Positions 37,312 to 48,825 of a stretch of 64,000 bases of DNA are shown piece by piece. Each line of letters starts with the position of its first letter. Position 1 is the first letter of the stretch. This DNA is from Excoecaria cochinchinensis (Eukaryota; Streptophyta; Magnoliopsida; Malpighiales; Euphorbiaceae), in assembly GCA_947683425.1 (NCBI GenBank), contig CANTUQ010000043.1, forward strand, positions 9,929,501 through 9,993,500, given 5' to 3'. The notes below the pieces were generated by a model. It saw nothing but the letters and a program-made list of their open reading frames with translations. It made no database searches and was not told the origin of the DNA. A program made the translations under genes and the position numbers.

Positions 37312-38640
37312 TTAGCCATGGGACCTTTTAAGTCTATCGACATTGACCGGGTCCTTGAACTCATTCCCATCGCTGTCTGCTAAAATTGATGCTCCTTTTG
37401 TTAGCAACTTTTTCAAAATGAATGGACCTTCCCAGGTTGGTCTGAATTTGCCTCGTATGTCTGGAACTCCCGGCCTCATCATCTTAAAGACCAAGTCACC
37501 CTCCTTCAACGGGTGCTTTCGTACTTTCTTGCCAAACGACCGAGCCAGCCTCTTTTGATAAACTTGGTTGTGGTAATAGGCTCCTAACCTGTTTTCATCC
37601 AACAGATTTAGCTGTGATAAACGTTGTTGTGCCCATTCTGCTTCAGGAATCTCAGCTTCCATGACTACCCTCAATGATTTCAGCTCAATTTCAACCGGCA
37701 GGACTGCTTCAGTTCCATATACCAAAGAGAATGGCGTTGCCCCTGTAGAGGTTCTGACTGTTGTTCTATATCTCCAAAGTGCGAAGGGTAACTTTTCTGC
37801 TCAATCCTTGCAGTTCTGAACCATCTTGGCCAAAATTCTCTTCACATTCTTATTTGCCGCTTCAACTGCACCGTTTGCTTGAGGACGGTAAGGAGAAGAC
37901 TTATGATGTTTGATCCCATATTTCTCGAGCATCTGTTTAGTCTCTGCCAGGAATTGCACCCCATTATCAGACACAATGTGATGTGGGAGACCATATCTGC
38001 ATATCAGATTCCGTTCGATGAATTTAGCCATATCCCTTGCATCAACCTTCTTGAAAGATTCAGCCTCAACCCACTTAGTGAAGTAGTCAATGGCAACTAT
38101 GATGAATCTATGCCCATTAGAAGCCGTAGGATGGATTTCGCCTATGATGTCTATTCCCCACGCTGCAAATGGCCATGGAGATGTTAAGTTATGTAACTCT
38201 GAAACTGGCACATGCCTCAAATTCGCGTACTGTTGGCATAACTGACATTGCTTCACAAATTTTTAACAATCTGTATCCATTGTGAGCCAATAAAACCCTT
38301 GGCGCATGATCTTCTTTGCTAAGGCTAAGCCATTCATGTGAGCTCCACAAACCCCGGCATGAACCTCTTCCATAACTCTTTTAGCTTCTTTCTCTGCCAG
38401 ACATCTTAACTGGATACCATCAGCTTGCCTTTTGTACAAAGTGCCATTAACACTGATGAATTGAGTGGATAACTTCCTGATCATTCTTTGGTCCTTCTCA
38501 TTGGCTTCCTCTGGAAAGATTGATCTCTCTAAATAATTCTGAATGTCATAATACCATGGATTTCCATCATTGGCCTCAATGTCCATCACCTGTTCAGCTT
38601 CAAAGCAAGGTCTTTCCGAACTATAAATCAGCACGGGTTT
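37312..38640 (-). pseudogene. pol: T3 integrase
   Basis: Catalyses insertion of element cDNA. HHCC finger: HAGVCGAHMNG (about 38360) and CQLCQQ (about 38240). The catalytic triad is intact: GIDIIGE (38145), SDNGVQF (37970), and NGAVEAANKN (37860) with 35-like spacing. C-terminus KKVRKHPLKEGDLVFKMM and a final NVDRLKRSHG before the stop at 37312. Two premature stops: TAA at 38263-38265 and TGA at 37801-37803, the latter at a usual Trp codon. No chromodomain, as expected for Tat. Confidence 0.88.
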
Positions 38641-39576
38641 CATTGCAACTCCTGTTGGGTTATCCCACATAGACACTAATATTGCTAGAGCATCAGCTAA
38701 CTGATTTTCGTCTCTGGGGATGAAGTGAAAAGTGCAAATCTCAAACTGGCTGCTCAACGTTCTCAAGTGCTTTACATAAGGCAGCAGCCTTTCTTCCTTG
38801 ACTGACCACTCCCTTTTGATCTGATGACTTACCAAGGAAGAATCTCCGAATACTTCTGCGGTCTTTGCCCCCAGAGCAAGTAATGCTTCCAATCCAAAGA
38901 TGCAAGCTTCATATTCTGCTTCATTATTGGTAGCCTTATACCTCAACTTCTTAGCCAATGGTAGCCTTTCACCAATTGGGGTCGTAAGAATAACTCCTAC
39001 GCCTGCTCCCTTATTATTGATTGCTCCATCAAAGAATAATTGCCACCCTTGTACTGCTATGGCCGTGACATCTTCATCTGGGAAGTTGTATTCAAACTGA
39101 TCTCCCTCAATAGGATGCTCGGCTAAGAACTCCGCTACGGCTCTTCCCTTAATGGTTTTCCTGGTTATGTACTCAATGTCAAATTCCTGCAATAGCAGTA
39201 ACCATCTTCCCATCTTCCCTAGTAGAGAGGGTGCTTCTTGGAGGTATCTGAGCGGATTATGTTTGGCAACCGTTTGTACCTTGAAGGAATGAAAGTAGTG
39301 TCGCAACTTCTTAGAAGCCCAGATAACTGCTAAACAAATCTTTTCCACCTCTACATATTTGGCTTCGTAAGGCAGGAATTTCTTGCTAAGATAGTAAACG
39401 GCAAACTCTACACCAAAATCATCTTCCTGAGACATCATAGCACCCACTGAGTTATCTTCCACAGCTAGGTACAGGATTAGTGGTTTGGCATGGCGTGGTG
39501 GTCTTAACACCGGAGGATTTAACAAATACTCCTTAATGGTGTCAAAGGCCAATTGACAGTCATTGTTCCATATCAC
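38641..39576 (-). pseudogene. pol: T3 RNase H and second, archaeal-type RNase H
   Basis: First the gypsy RNase H (VYYLSKKFLPYEAKYVEVEK, LRHYFHSFKV), then after a tether (EFLAEHPIEGD) a second RNase H with acidic residues in WQLFFDGAINNKGAGVG, NNEAEYEACIFGLEAL, EVFGDSSLV and NQLADALA. The second domain removes RNA in RNA/DNA hybrids; its gain is characteristic of Tat elements. This section is a single open frame from 39576 to 38263, the best kept part of pol, although the first RNase H appears to have lost some acidic residues (AVEDNS in place of a D-containing start). Confidence 0.85.
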
Positions 39577-41019
39577 CGGCTGATTCTTCCTAAGAAGCTT
39601 GAAAATAGGCTCACATACTGAAGCTAGCTTGGAAATAAATCGGCTGATGTACTGAAGCTTTCCTAGGAAACTTCTGACGTCCTTCTCCTTCTAGGGCACT
39701 GGCATCTCTCTTATGGCTTTGACTTTATCGGGATCTACCTCGATTCCCCTCTGGCTTACTACATGTCCTAACAACTTTCCTGATGTAACTCCAAAAATGC
39801 ACTTCTTGGGATTGAGGCGCAAATCATACTTGCTAATTCTTTGAAAGAACTTTTATAAAGCCTCAAAATGACCTTCTCTGGTAGCCGACTTAATCATCAT
39901 GTCATCGACGTACACCTCCACTTCTTTGTGGATTAAGTCATTGAGAACCTTGGTCGCCATCCTCTGATAGGTTGCTCCTGCATTCTTCAACCCAAAAGGC
40001 ATAACTCGGTAGGCATATGTCCCCCACTCGGTGATAAAGGCTGTCTTGATCCGGTCCACTATCTTGTTAAGGATTTTATTGTACCCTGCGTACCCATCCA
40101 CAAAGCTATACATCATACAAGCAGCAGCACTATCTACTAGCACATCAATATGAGGCAGTGGGAAATCATCTTTAGGGCAAGCTTTGTTCAGGTCTCGATA
40201 GTCGACGCATACTCGAACCTTACCGTCTTTCTTAGCTACAGGAACCACATTAGCTAACCATGTTGGGTATTGAACCTCTATCAGGAACTTAGCCTCAATC
40301 TGCTTATGGATCTCCTCTTTCACTTTCTATGCCCATTCTGGCCTAAGCCTCCGAAGCTTTTGCTTGACTGGTTTAAACTCTGGGTAAGTTGGGATGGCAT
40401 GTTCGGCAACATCTCGATCTATTCCCGGCATATCCTCATAGGTCCAGGCAAAGACTTTTTCATATTTTTTTAATATTCTCTCAAATTTTACTCTCTCTTC
40501 AGGAGTTATGTCTAATGCTAGCAAAAGTTCCTTTGGATTTTCCAAAGTTCCGAGATTAAATGCAGTTGTGCCAGTTGAATTAATATCAAAAATGAATGCA
40601 TCATGCTTATGATCATGCGAAATGAAATCATCAGAAACATCACACAAGTAAGCAAAGTTGTTCATCTCATTAACATAATCAGAAACATTAACATTGTCCT
40701 CAAAGAGTTCTGGTATAAAAAGAGAATCTAAATGACTATCAACTTCAGTCGACGCCGATGCTGCAGCTGACTGTGCTTTGGCTTCTTGATTTGGTGAAAT
40801 CTTGAGATCTTCAATCTTCGGCTCTGGCTCCACTATCTTCTCCTTCCCCTTAAGTCTGGTGGCTAACAGCTTATCAGTTACAATCTCTTCGGGCTCATCT
40901 CTATCCCAGATGCTGCATTGGGTCATAATCTCCTCATCCCAAAAGTTCTCTACAGCTTTAACAACTCCGATAATCAAAGACATCGTTAAAAATTTCAAAT
41001 CCCGGGGTGATCTTCCCAT
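39577..41019 (-). pseudogene. pol: T3 reverse transcriptase
   Basis: Copies element RNA into DNA. Pre-RT segment EKVFAWTYEDMPGIDRD near 40430; VPVAKKDGKVRVCVDYRDLN near 40230; SFVDGYAGYNKI near 40095; VMPFGLKNAGATYQRM near 39980; catalytic YVDD at about 39900-39911. In-frame stops TAG 40327-40329, TAA 39853-39855 and TAG 39691-39693 split it. A frame change from the protease side falls at about 40960-41019. Confidence 0.88.
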
Positions 41020-41872
41020 CTACCCACTGCGGCTCTTCTTCTCCGGTGTAAGCACATACCGCGGATGATGGCACAAAGCTCTCCGAGATATGGGGGATCT
41101 TCTCTGATACTTTCTTCTTACCATACTCTCCTTTGTAGCCCAACCCTTTTCGATCCTTCTGACCACGTGTAGTGATAGCATTCTGCAGTCCCTGTGACTC
41201 TTTTCCCAAACCAGCCCCTGGGAGGAAGTGCATCTTTTTCAGCATATTCACCACTTGAGTGCTACCTTCTAAGCTTTGCTCTTCTCCGATCACCGATACA
41301 TGAAAGCCACTGAATGGCTGATTAGAGATCTCCAAGGCAGACACTTGGTTCTCTCTTGCCGCTTTAATGGTCACTACCTCTCCTTCATGGGGTATCTTAA
41401 TTATCTGGTGTAATGTGGATGGCACTCCCCCTAACTTGTGAAACTACGGTCTACCAAGTAGAGCGGAAAAGTTTGTTGGGATCGGCAGAACCACAAAATC
41501 CGTTTCTGTCTCAATAGGCCCCGTCTTTACCAAAGCTTTGAAAGTTCCCAATGCTTGCCTCCTGGAGTTATCATAGGCTGTGATAGTCAGGTCGGACTTG
41601 CTTAACATACTCTCATTCAACCCGAAGGCCTGGAACGCCACTAAAGGACAGAAATTTATCGACGACCCGTCATCAACCATGACGCAAGAAGTGTGTTTAC
41701 CATTGATCTGTGCCTTGATGTACAAAGGTCGGTTGTGGCTGCGACCCTTAACTGGTAAATCTGCATCAGAAAAAACCAACTTCTCCCCAGATCCCCCCTT
41801 TACAAGGTTTAGCAGCTCAGATGGGGAGATTGTAGTTGCTACAATTGATACACTCAATGCTTCAACTAACTT
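41020..41872 (-). pseudogene. pol: T3 aspartic protease
   Basis: Processes Gag-Pol. Active-site loop MVDDGSSINFCP near 41675, flap/closing region LPIPTNFSALLGRP near 41455. A TAG at 41444-41446 stands where a Trp is expected; the frame continues KLGGVPSTLHQ. A G-patch-like segment (GLGKESQGLQNAI, about 41195) follows, as in related elements. Same frame as gag, separated only by TAG at 41873-41875. Confidence 0.85.
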
Positions 41873-43623
41873 CTATCTGTGAGAGGGAGACTGTCTCAAG
41901 AGATCCCAAATAGATATCTGAGCCGTGGTCTTTTTCAGTTGCTTCACTATTGAATTTTCTTTCGGCTCTTTCTCTGCGATTGCTTGTGCTGGGTCTTGCT
42001 GCTTCTCAACTTCTGGAATGACCCTCCCACTTCTTGTTACTGCTTCTACTCTTTCTTCTTCCTCTGAATCCCACGGATCCGTAAACTCTCCATTTTTCTC
42101 ATCTTCATCATCTCTACTCTCACTAGTGGACCAACAGTCTATCGCTGCCACGAAAATCCCTTCTTCATTCACTGTAGGGCGAGTAATAGCGACATACTCA
42201 TTTCCATATAGATCTTGCATCACGTACCACTCTGATAGGCTCGATCCAATCATAAAGACTGGAGGTGGCACCGTATTATAACCGGACTTCTTCTTGCTTT
42301 CTCTCTTCTCAGGATCGGTGATCTGCTTGTTGTCAATTAGATCTTGGACTCGATGCCTTAGCGTTATACAATCATCCGTCAAATGGCCGGTATGTTGGTG
42401 GAGTGCGCAGTATTCATTCTCTTTGTACCTTGGCTGTCCTTGGGTCTTGGCCGGCCTAGGTGATAGGGGCCGCAGTTTTCCTTCTTTTATTAGCCTCTTC
42501 AGCACCCATGATAAAGGCTTACCCAAGTTGGAGAAATACCTCTGACTTACGCCGGTTGCAGACACCTCGACAGTCTTCCCAACTCTGTTACCAGTGCTTG
42601 AACTTGCTGGTTTGGCTGTTCCCTGATTGTTGTATCCCTTCCTGGCATAGGACTCACTATTTGCCCTCTTGGCTAGATATTCTCCTTCTGTTTCTATGGC
42701 AATGTCCTTCAAGGACTCCCAATCCTTGAGTCCCTTCATTTTCAGTCCATCTCTCAAATAAGGGCTGGCATTTTGAATGAATAGCCTGATCTGATCAGAA
42801 GTGTCCGGTTTGCGTTTCATCTCCATAACCCGGTTTCTCCACCGAGTAAGGTACTCGTGGAAGGACTCCCCAGCTTTCTGTTGTAGCAACTCGAGATCTT
42901 TCAAAGTGACCTCCATCCGGGTACTGCAATCGTACTGCTTAAGGAACTCTTCAGTTAGCAAGTCCCAATCCTCCTTGGACCTCCTCTCAAGCCCATGGTA
43001 CCAATCAATAGCAGCTCCTGTGAGACTCAAGCAGAAATACTCTATCTTTTACTTTCTTGTTAAGGTCGTTCCCTTCATGACCAGCGAGTATTGCTTAATG
43101 TGTGCGGCAGGGTCAGAGGTGCCATCAAATTTGGGAATGTCCGGCATCTTAAAATTTTGGGGAATCAGGTCATCCCCATCCAGCTCTCGGTCTTCCGGGT
43201 TCATTCCTTTTCCCACGGTCATCATCCTTGCCATGGCCTCAAATCTTTCTTCCATTTTCCTCCACATTGCCTCATCCAGTTTTGGCGACTTCTCTTTAGC
43301 TACTTTATGCTCCTCTAGCACATCTTCCCTAAATTCAGCTTCAGACCTGGGGCCCTCTCTGCGCTCAATAGGTGCAGCACTCTTTGCTCAACAACAGGTG
43401 GGTCAACCACTGGTTGGTTAATTGCAACAGGACGTTCTTCTCTTACAACCTCTTGTTCAGCTGGTACTCGGATAGGGGCAGCAGCAGCTTGTTTCCTAGC
43501 TATGGTGGTGGCAAAATTGCCCATCATTGCAATCATTCGGGCTTCAAATTCCTCCATTCTCTTTCCTACCTCCTCAGTGATTATTGCCCGGGTTGCATCA
43601 GACTCATTTGATGGATTAGCCAT
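41873..43623 (-). pseudogene. gag: T3 gag
   Basis: Tat-type Gag: MPDIPKFDGTSDPAAHIKQY core near 43130, LLTEEFLKQYDCSTRMEV, then a knuckle of C-x2-H-x4-H-x4-C type (YCALHQHTGHLTDDC, about 42395) typical of Tat. The start is taken at MANPSNES (43623), but the frame is open upstream to 43938, and a possible intron acceptor at 43779 suggests a start between. A frameshift near 43375 and a TAA at 43049-43051 (CAA in T2) interrupt it. A TAG at 41873-41875 ends it before protease. Confidence 0.85.
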
Positions 43624-43778
43624 GCTTACTTCTGTTGATGATTCGGAAGAAAACCCCACACTTCCTTCTAAGACTGACTCTGAACTCTGATCCGACACTA
43701 ACTCTGTTAACCCCAAAAGCGGCGTCCTTCTTAACCGTCCGTCGGGACCTCTAGATAACCCAGGAGAATCTATGATGG

Positions 43779-43881
43779 CTGAAGTGCAAAAATTGTTAAG
43801 ATGATGCATGATTAAAATGCAATGCATGCTCGTGCTGATGCAACATAGACAAACACATGCAAGCAGATAGATCCTTCTAAC
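43779..43881 (-). other. Putative intron in T3 leader
   Basis: Minus strand shows AAG|GTTAGA at 43882/43881, a branch-like TCTTAAC and pyrimidine-rich TTTTTGCACTTCAG ending at 43779: 103 nt, AT-rich, just upstream of gag. Inference from splice consensus only. Confidence 0.35.
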
Positions 43882-43938
43882 CTTATATCTCCCACACACG
43901 TGGTAGTGCGGTCTCTTTCCTAGGTGGGCTTGATCCAT

Positions 43939-44544
43939 GGATTAACGTGGAACCCAATAGACACGTATGGTGCGCGGTGAAAAACCGGCAGCATAACAGC
44001 TCCTATCTAATGTACATACGTATGGGTGTTTGGCAATTATGTATTTAAACAATTCAACTTAACTAAGATGGGCCCACCAGGGCATGAAAGCCTTTGATGA
44101 AGACCATTTAATTAAATTGATTTTGTTTAATATATGATGGCCCATATAGCAAGCATAGTATTACGGTACATTTCACCTAGTGGAAGTATCTTATTGCCAT
44201 TACATGAGCTTTGGACAAGGGAGATGTTACTTTAAGGCTACCCAAGCATGATCCCTGCCGACGGGTCTAGCTCATCACAAGCATAGCGACCGATCGGGTC
44301 ATCATTTTGATATACCATTGAGGTACGTGGCTTGGGCTGGTGATTATCCTTAACACTTCCCCAAATTGAGTGAAAATGAGGTCGTGCTTCGGGAACGCAC
44401 CGGGGCTTGAAAAGGGACCAAACTAACTTAATCTAAAGCTCTAATGAGATGATATGCAATTTTGAGATAAAGCGAATTTATGAATTAAATTTTAACCATA
44501 AATGTTAAATGAGGTATTTTCCAATTGAAATCTCGAACCATATC
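43939..44544 (-). other. T3 untranslated leader
   Basis: About 600 bases between PBS and the gag frame. No long open frame, so the extra ORF1 of classical Ogre elements is absent here. Confidence 0.6.
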
Positions 44545-44564
44545 GTCCCCAGTGGAGTCGGCAC
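44545..44564 (-). other. T3 primer binding site
   Basis: Minus strand GTGCCGACTCCACTGGGGAC directly after the LTR. Resembles the GGCGACTCCACTGGGGA primer site of Ogre/Tat elements, which I recall as tRNA-Arg based; the tRNA assignment is from memory. Confidence 0.65.
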
Positions 44565-46890
44565 TGTGACGCGCGCCGGATCCCCGCGGCCGCCCATGGG
44601 ACCGCCCGTTTGAGGGCGATCGGGGCATTTGTGGGTTCGTTGATAGCTTGCAATAAATTGCAAGTGCATCTATGTTGGGCAACAGGGAGGTTTCATGGAG
44701 TCGCCACCCAATAGAACATTGGGAAAGTTACTCTCGCCACAGAGAGCCTAAGACTGCGCGTTGTATCCATTTTGGGCCAACCAGAGGGGTGTTGGAAGGT
44801 AAACCTCTCGCCCTAAGGAGCCTAGGATTAGCGCTAAAGTCTCGTGGCACAAAAAGGTGTCTTAGAGGGTAGACCTCTAGCCTCTTTGAGCCCAAAGACC
44901 AGAGCTGGGTCCGGGATTTCTCATCTATTTCTACCTCGATTAATTTATGATCAAATTTTAATTATCATTAATTCGCTCTCTCTCCACACGATGCAATTTT
45001 AATTTAAAAGCGCAAATATTCACATTGAACGCGATAGGATAAACATATCAAAAATAACATCAAAGGTAAATTACAATAATACCAGGAGCGGAATACAACT
45101 CCCATTTAAAAGTGCAAACATACATAAAACCGGGGAATTTATTAATTATGAGGACTATGGTCCCCGCATGCACAATTAAAGAAAATATTTTGGATGTGAT
45201 AATTTTATTTGGGATGAAAACTAGGACATTGGTCCCATTTTATTATGAAAAATCTAAATTAATTTAGTGAAACTATTTTTGTGATTTTTATTTAGGTGCA
45301 CATAAGAAAACATTTTATTCAATGAATATATACAAGGAAATTAAAATAAAATGAAAATTAAAAATGTATAAAGAAAATACCAAACCCCGCAACTCCTCCT
45401 TCACGTGCATGGGTGCTCAAATGAGAATAAAACAATGATTTGCAACCAAAAATAAAAATAAAAGAAATTAATGTTAGTGATTAAGCCAACGAAATAATAT
45501 GACATAAAAGATAATATGTACAATGACCATATAACATGCATAAAAATAATTATGATGCAATTTAACATGCATAAAATGAGATAACATCATGGCAAATGCA
45601 ATTTATTAATAATAAAGGTTAACATGCATGAAAAATTAATGACAATCGATTTTATTACTCATAAAATGGATGAATGTGTAACATAAGAACAATAAAACTT
45701 AACATGCATAATAAAGTTTAAAGTAATATCTATCATGAAGGCATAAGAAAATAAATTTGAAATTTAACATACATGCAAAATATGAACAATAACATTAATG
45801 ATAATAATGATACTAGCCCCTAATGATAATAAGAAACCAGTCTAATAAAAACTTTAATGATATTTAACACATGCAAACATAATAATAATCATGATATAAC
45901 ATAAAGAAATCAAAGATATTGACAAACTAGATTAAACATGCATAATAACATGGACAAAAAATAATTTGACATGAAAATAATATAATAAAATTTAAAAGAA
46001 TTTACTTGTTAAAGATAAAAATAAGAAGAAGAATATGGAGACTAAGAAAATTTACATGTTTAATGTGTTAATTGGAAGCAAAAATAAATGAAATTAACAA
46101 GAGAATTAATGAGTAAAACCAAGAATAATTACCCTCAAATTCAGTTTTGAAGAATTGAAGGTAGAAGTCTTGAATTCCTTGTCTCTTCCTTGTGAAAATG
46201 CTTGGAAAATGCTTAGAAACTTGAAGAAAAACTCTAAAAAACAAGTATCTAAAGATTTATTTTTTTCTCTAAGTAAAAACCCAAAAAAAATTCAGTTTTT
46301 TTCTCTAAAATGTTCTTAATCCGTTTCCCCTCTGTTTCTGAATTTTTTCTAGTGTTTTAACCCTAAAAAACTACCCAAAAACCACCCAAAACCGTCCAAA
46401 AACCGTTAAAAATCGAGTGGGGGTTGAAAATGGGCGAAATGGGGGCGAAATCGGCGTCAAACGTGCGCCTTGCGCACGTTTTCGCGCTGATGCGCGGAGT
46501 CTCCAAGGCGTCGCTCGCGCAGAGCGACCGACGCCAAGGGCGTCGGCCGCGCGGAGCGCACGCTCCGCGCACGGAAATTCGCGACGGCCCTTGGCCGTCG
46601 CCTTTCCGTCGCGATTATTTTCCCCTATTTTCCACTTTTTCTATTTTTTTCATTTTTAATCATTTTTTCACCCTTTTTTTTTAATTTTTTATATAAAATA
46701 CCCTCAACCTAAAACACACTTTTTCTTCTTCAAAATAATTTTAAAAAATATTTTTAAAATACACTTTTTACTCACCGAAACGACAAGGAAAATCACTTCT
46801 GAGCTCCAATCTTTTTGCCTATAAGCCGGCATAGCTAAATTTCATCATCGGGTAATCCTGATCAAGGCTACTCGGGACCCGGTGTCTACA
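44565..46890 (-). repeat. T3 5' LTR (2.33 kb)
   Basis: Same order and nearly same sequence as 33282-35662. Visible differences are a missing short atactataacatgcataa duplicate, a few point changes and a rearranged GC island (46440-46575). Confidence 0.92.
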
Positions 46891-47897
46891 CTCCTGTAGT
46901 GGGACAAGAGAGGAAAGATTCGAGCAAAGAAGATCCTTCGGTGATTTTACGCCCACCAGTGGTTGAACCTAGGGGTGCACCCGAACCAAAAAAGGTTATA
47001 GACCTTAACAATGATTCCTTTGAAGATAACTTGGAGGGCCCAGTCTCAGTAAAGGGCAAGGCACCTAAAGTTGAGGAGGCAATGTGGAAGAAGATGGAGG
47101 AAAAGTTCGAGGCTATGACAAGGATGCTGACTGTAGGAAGGGGAATGAACCCTAAAGATCGGGAGTTGGACAGTGATGACGTAATCCCCCTGAATTTCAA
47201 GATGCCTGATATCCCTAAGTTTGATGGTACTTCTAATCCTACGACGCACATCAAACAATATTCACTAGTAATGAAGGGAACAACTTTGACCAGGAAGCAA
47301 AAAATTGAGTACTTCTGCTTGAGCCTTACGGGGCCTGCAATTGATTGGCATCACGGGTTAGACAGAAGATCCAAAGAAGATTGGGACTTATTGACTGAAG
47401 AGTTTCTAAAGCAATATGATTGTAGTACCAAGATGGAGATCACGCTGAAAGATTTAGAGCTGCTGCAGCAGAAGCCTGGGGAAGCATTCCATGAGTACCT
47501 AACTCGATAGAGGAACCGGGTAATGGAGATGAAGAAGAAGTCGGATACTACGGACCAGATCAGGATATTTATCAGGAATGCTAGCCCATATTTGAAGGAT
47601 GGGTTAAAGATGAAGGGGCTGAAGGACTGGGAGTCCCTAAAAGATATAGCCATCGAAGCTGAGGCCGAGCATCTGGATAAAATAGCTAAATTTATAAACA
47701 TGGCCTCCGACAAAAGCAAGGGAAATAGCAGTGGTAATGGGGGCAATTCTGGTGCAGCAAAGGTCTCAACCACGGCAGTGATTCAGCGCCACCTCACTAT
47801 CTTGGGTAAGCCACTATCTTGGCACTTCACTCGTCTTGTCAAGGAAGGGAAATTACAACCCTTGCCAGCTGGGCCTCCCAAGTCAAGGAAAGCCTAA
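46891..47897 (+). pseudogene. gag: T2 gag, central part (retrotransposon gag domain)
   Basis: Runs in frame from the N-terminal part. Core Gag landmarks: MPDIPKFDGTSNPTTHIKQY (about 47200), WDLLTEEFLKQYDCS, ISL/ITLKDLELLQQKPGE, and RNRVMEMKKKSD. A TAG at 47508-47510 replaces a Trp codon that T3 keeps at the same place. Ends KPLSWHFTRLVKEGKL then stop at 47895; the following 150 bases hold a knuckle-like segment broken by several stops. Confidence 0.85.
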
Positions 47898-48054
47898 GCA
47901 CAGAACTGACTGGTATTGCGCATATCATCAGTACACAGGGCATAGAACAGATTACTGTCGTCCTTTCAGGGATCGGATTCAAGACTTAATTGATAGCAAA
48001 TAGATCACCGATCTTGAGCAGAGGGAAAGTAAGGAGAAGTCGGCTTGTAATGCC

Positions 48055-48825
48055 ATGATTAGTTCAAGCTTGCCTGAATGGTATGTACTGCAAGACTTGT
48101 TTGGAAATGGGTATGCTACTATTACTTGCCCTGAGGCAGATGAAGAGGGGATTTTCGTAGCGACGATAGGTTATTGGTCCACCAGCAAAAGCGGGGAGGA
48201 AGAGGAGGAAGGAAAACAAGAGGAGTCTAGTCAAACATTGAAAGTGGCCAATCCTTCGCAACTGACTGAAGAGACTCGAGCCCTAATTTCTCGGGAGATA
48301 GATGGGAGATTCGAAGAGGTTGAAAAGAAGTTATTATCCATGATTAAAGAGAGAATGGATGCCATGGAACTTGTTTTTCAAGCCCAGTTTATGGCAATTG
48401 CTCCTAATCGAGTTGGGCCGACCACTGACTGGAGGACTCGTACAATGATGACTACAGTGCTTCCATTCCCTTTCGAGGCCAGAGGCAAAGAGCCACTTAA
48501 TTCAATAGTTGGACAAGGGAATGTTAAGAGGACGAAAGCGCCAACCATGAAAATGAATCAACGGCATTTTTATAATTTGGGCAGATCCTTATCTTGGGTT
48601 CTTAAGTGGTTGATAAAGGAATGTAAATTACAGCCACTACCTGCTAAGCCCGTCAGAAACCAGGGACAGTTCAACCACAAGTCAGATCAGTATTGTGCCT
48701 TCCATCAGCACACCGAACATACCACAGACGATTACAAGACCTTGAGACATGCTATTCAAGATTTAATTGATTCCAGACAGATCTCCGACCCAGAAAGGCA
48801 AAAGATGAAGAATGAGATAAATTAA
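48055..48825 (+). pseudogene. gag: T2 gag C-terminus fused to a second gag-like segment
   Basis: The first 60 residues (SSLPEWYVLQDLFGNGYATI, EEGIFVATIGYWSTS) match the C-terminal part of T3 Gag. Then from about 48240 the frame restarts with N-terminal Gag-like sequence (VANPSQLTEETRALISREID, coiled-coil-like) and jumps to the knuckle region (QYCAFHQHTEHTTDDY, last Cys lost) and HAIQDLIDSRQISDPE. Order in a normal Gag would be N-terminus, core, knuckle, C-terminus, so this is a chimera with partial duplication. The 256-residue frame is open. Confidence 0.75.

Larger units (their letters stand above)
33282..46890 (-). mobile_element. T3: near-complete Tat-lineage element with dual RNase H
   Basis: 13.6 kb, minus strand. 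In its direction: 5' LTR (46890-44565), PBS, leader, gag, protease, RT, RNase H, archaeal-type RNase H, integrase, 3' UTR with a tandem array, PPT, 3' LTR (35662-33282). The second RNase H places it in the Tat clade (Ogre and relatives). LTRs are near identical by eye, so insertion is recent relative to its neighbours, but the coding region already has about eight stops and two frame breaks. Either it was copied from a defective template or stops accumulated quickly. Confidence 0.92.

Noticed and set aside
37879..38187. Plus-strand frames across the T3 coding region (also 41925-42281, 42801-43421)
   Set aside because: Antisense shadows of integrase and gag, which have clear family motifs on the minus strand.
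41873..41875. Stop between T3 gag and protease as a programmed readthrough site
   Set aside because: One of many TAG codons at apparent Gln/Trp positions; without conservation in other copies simple mutation is the better explanation.
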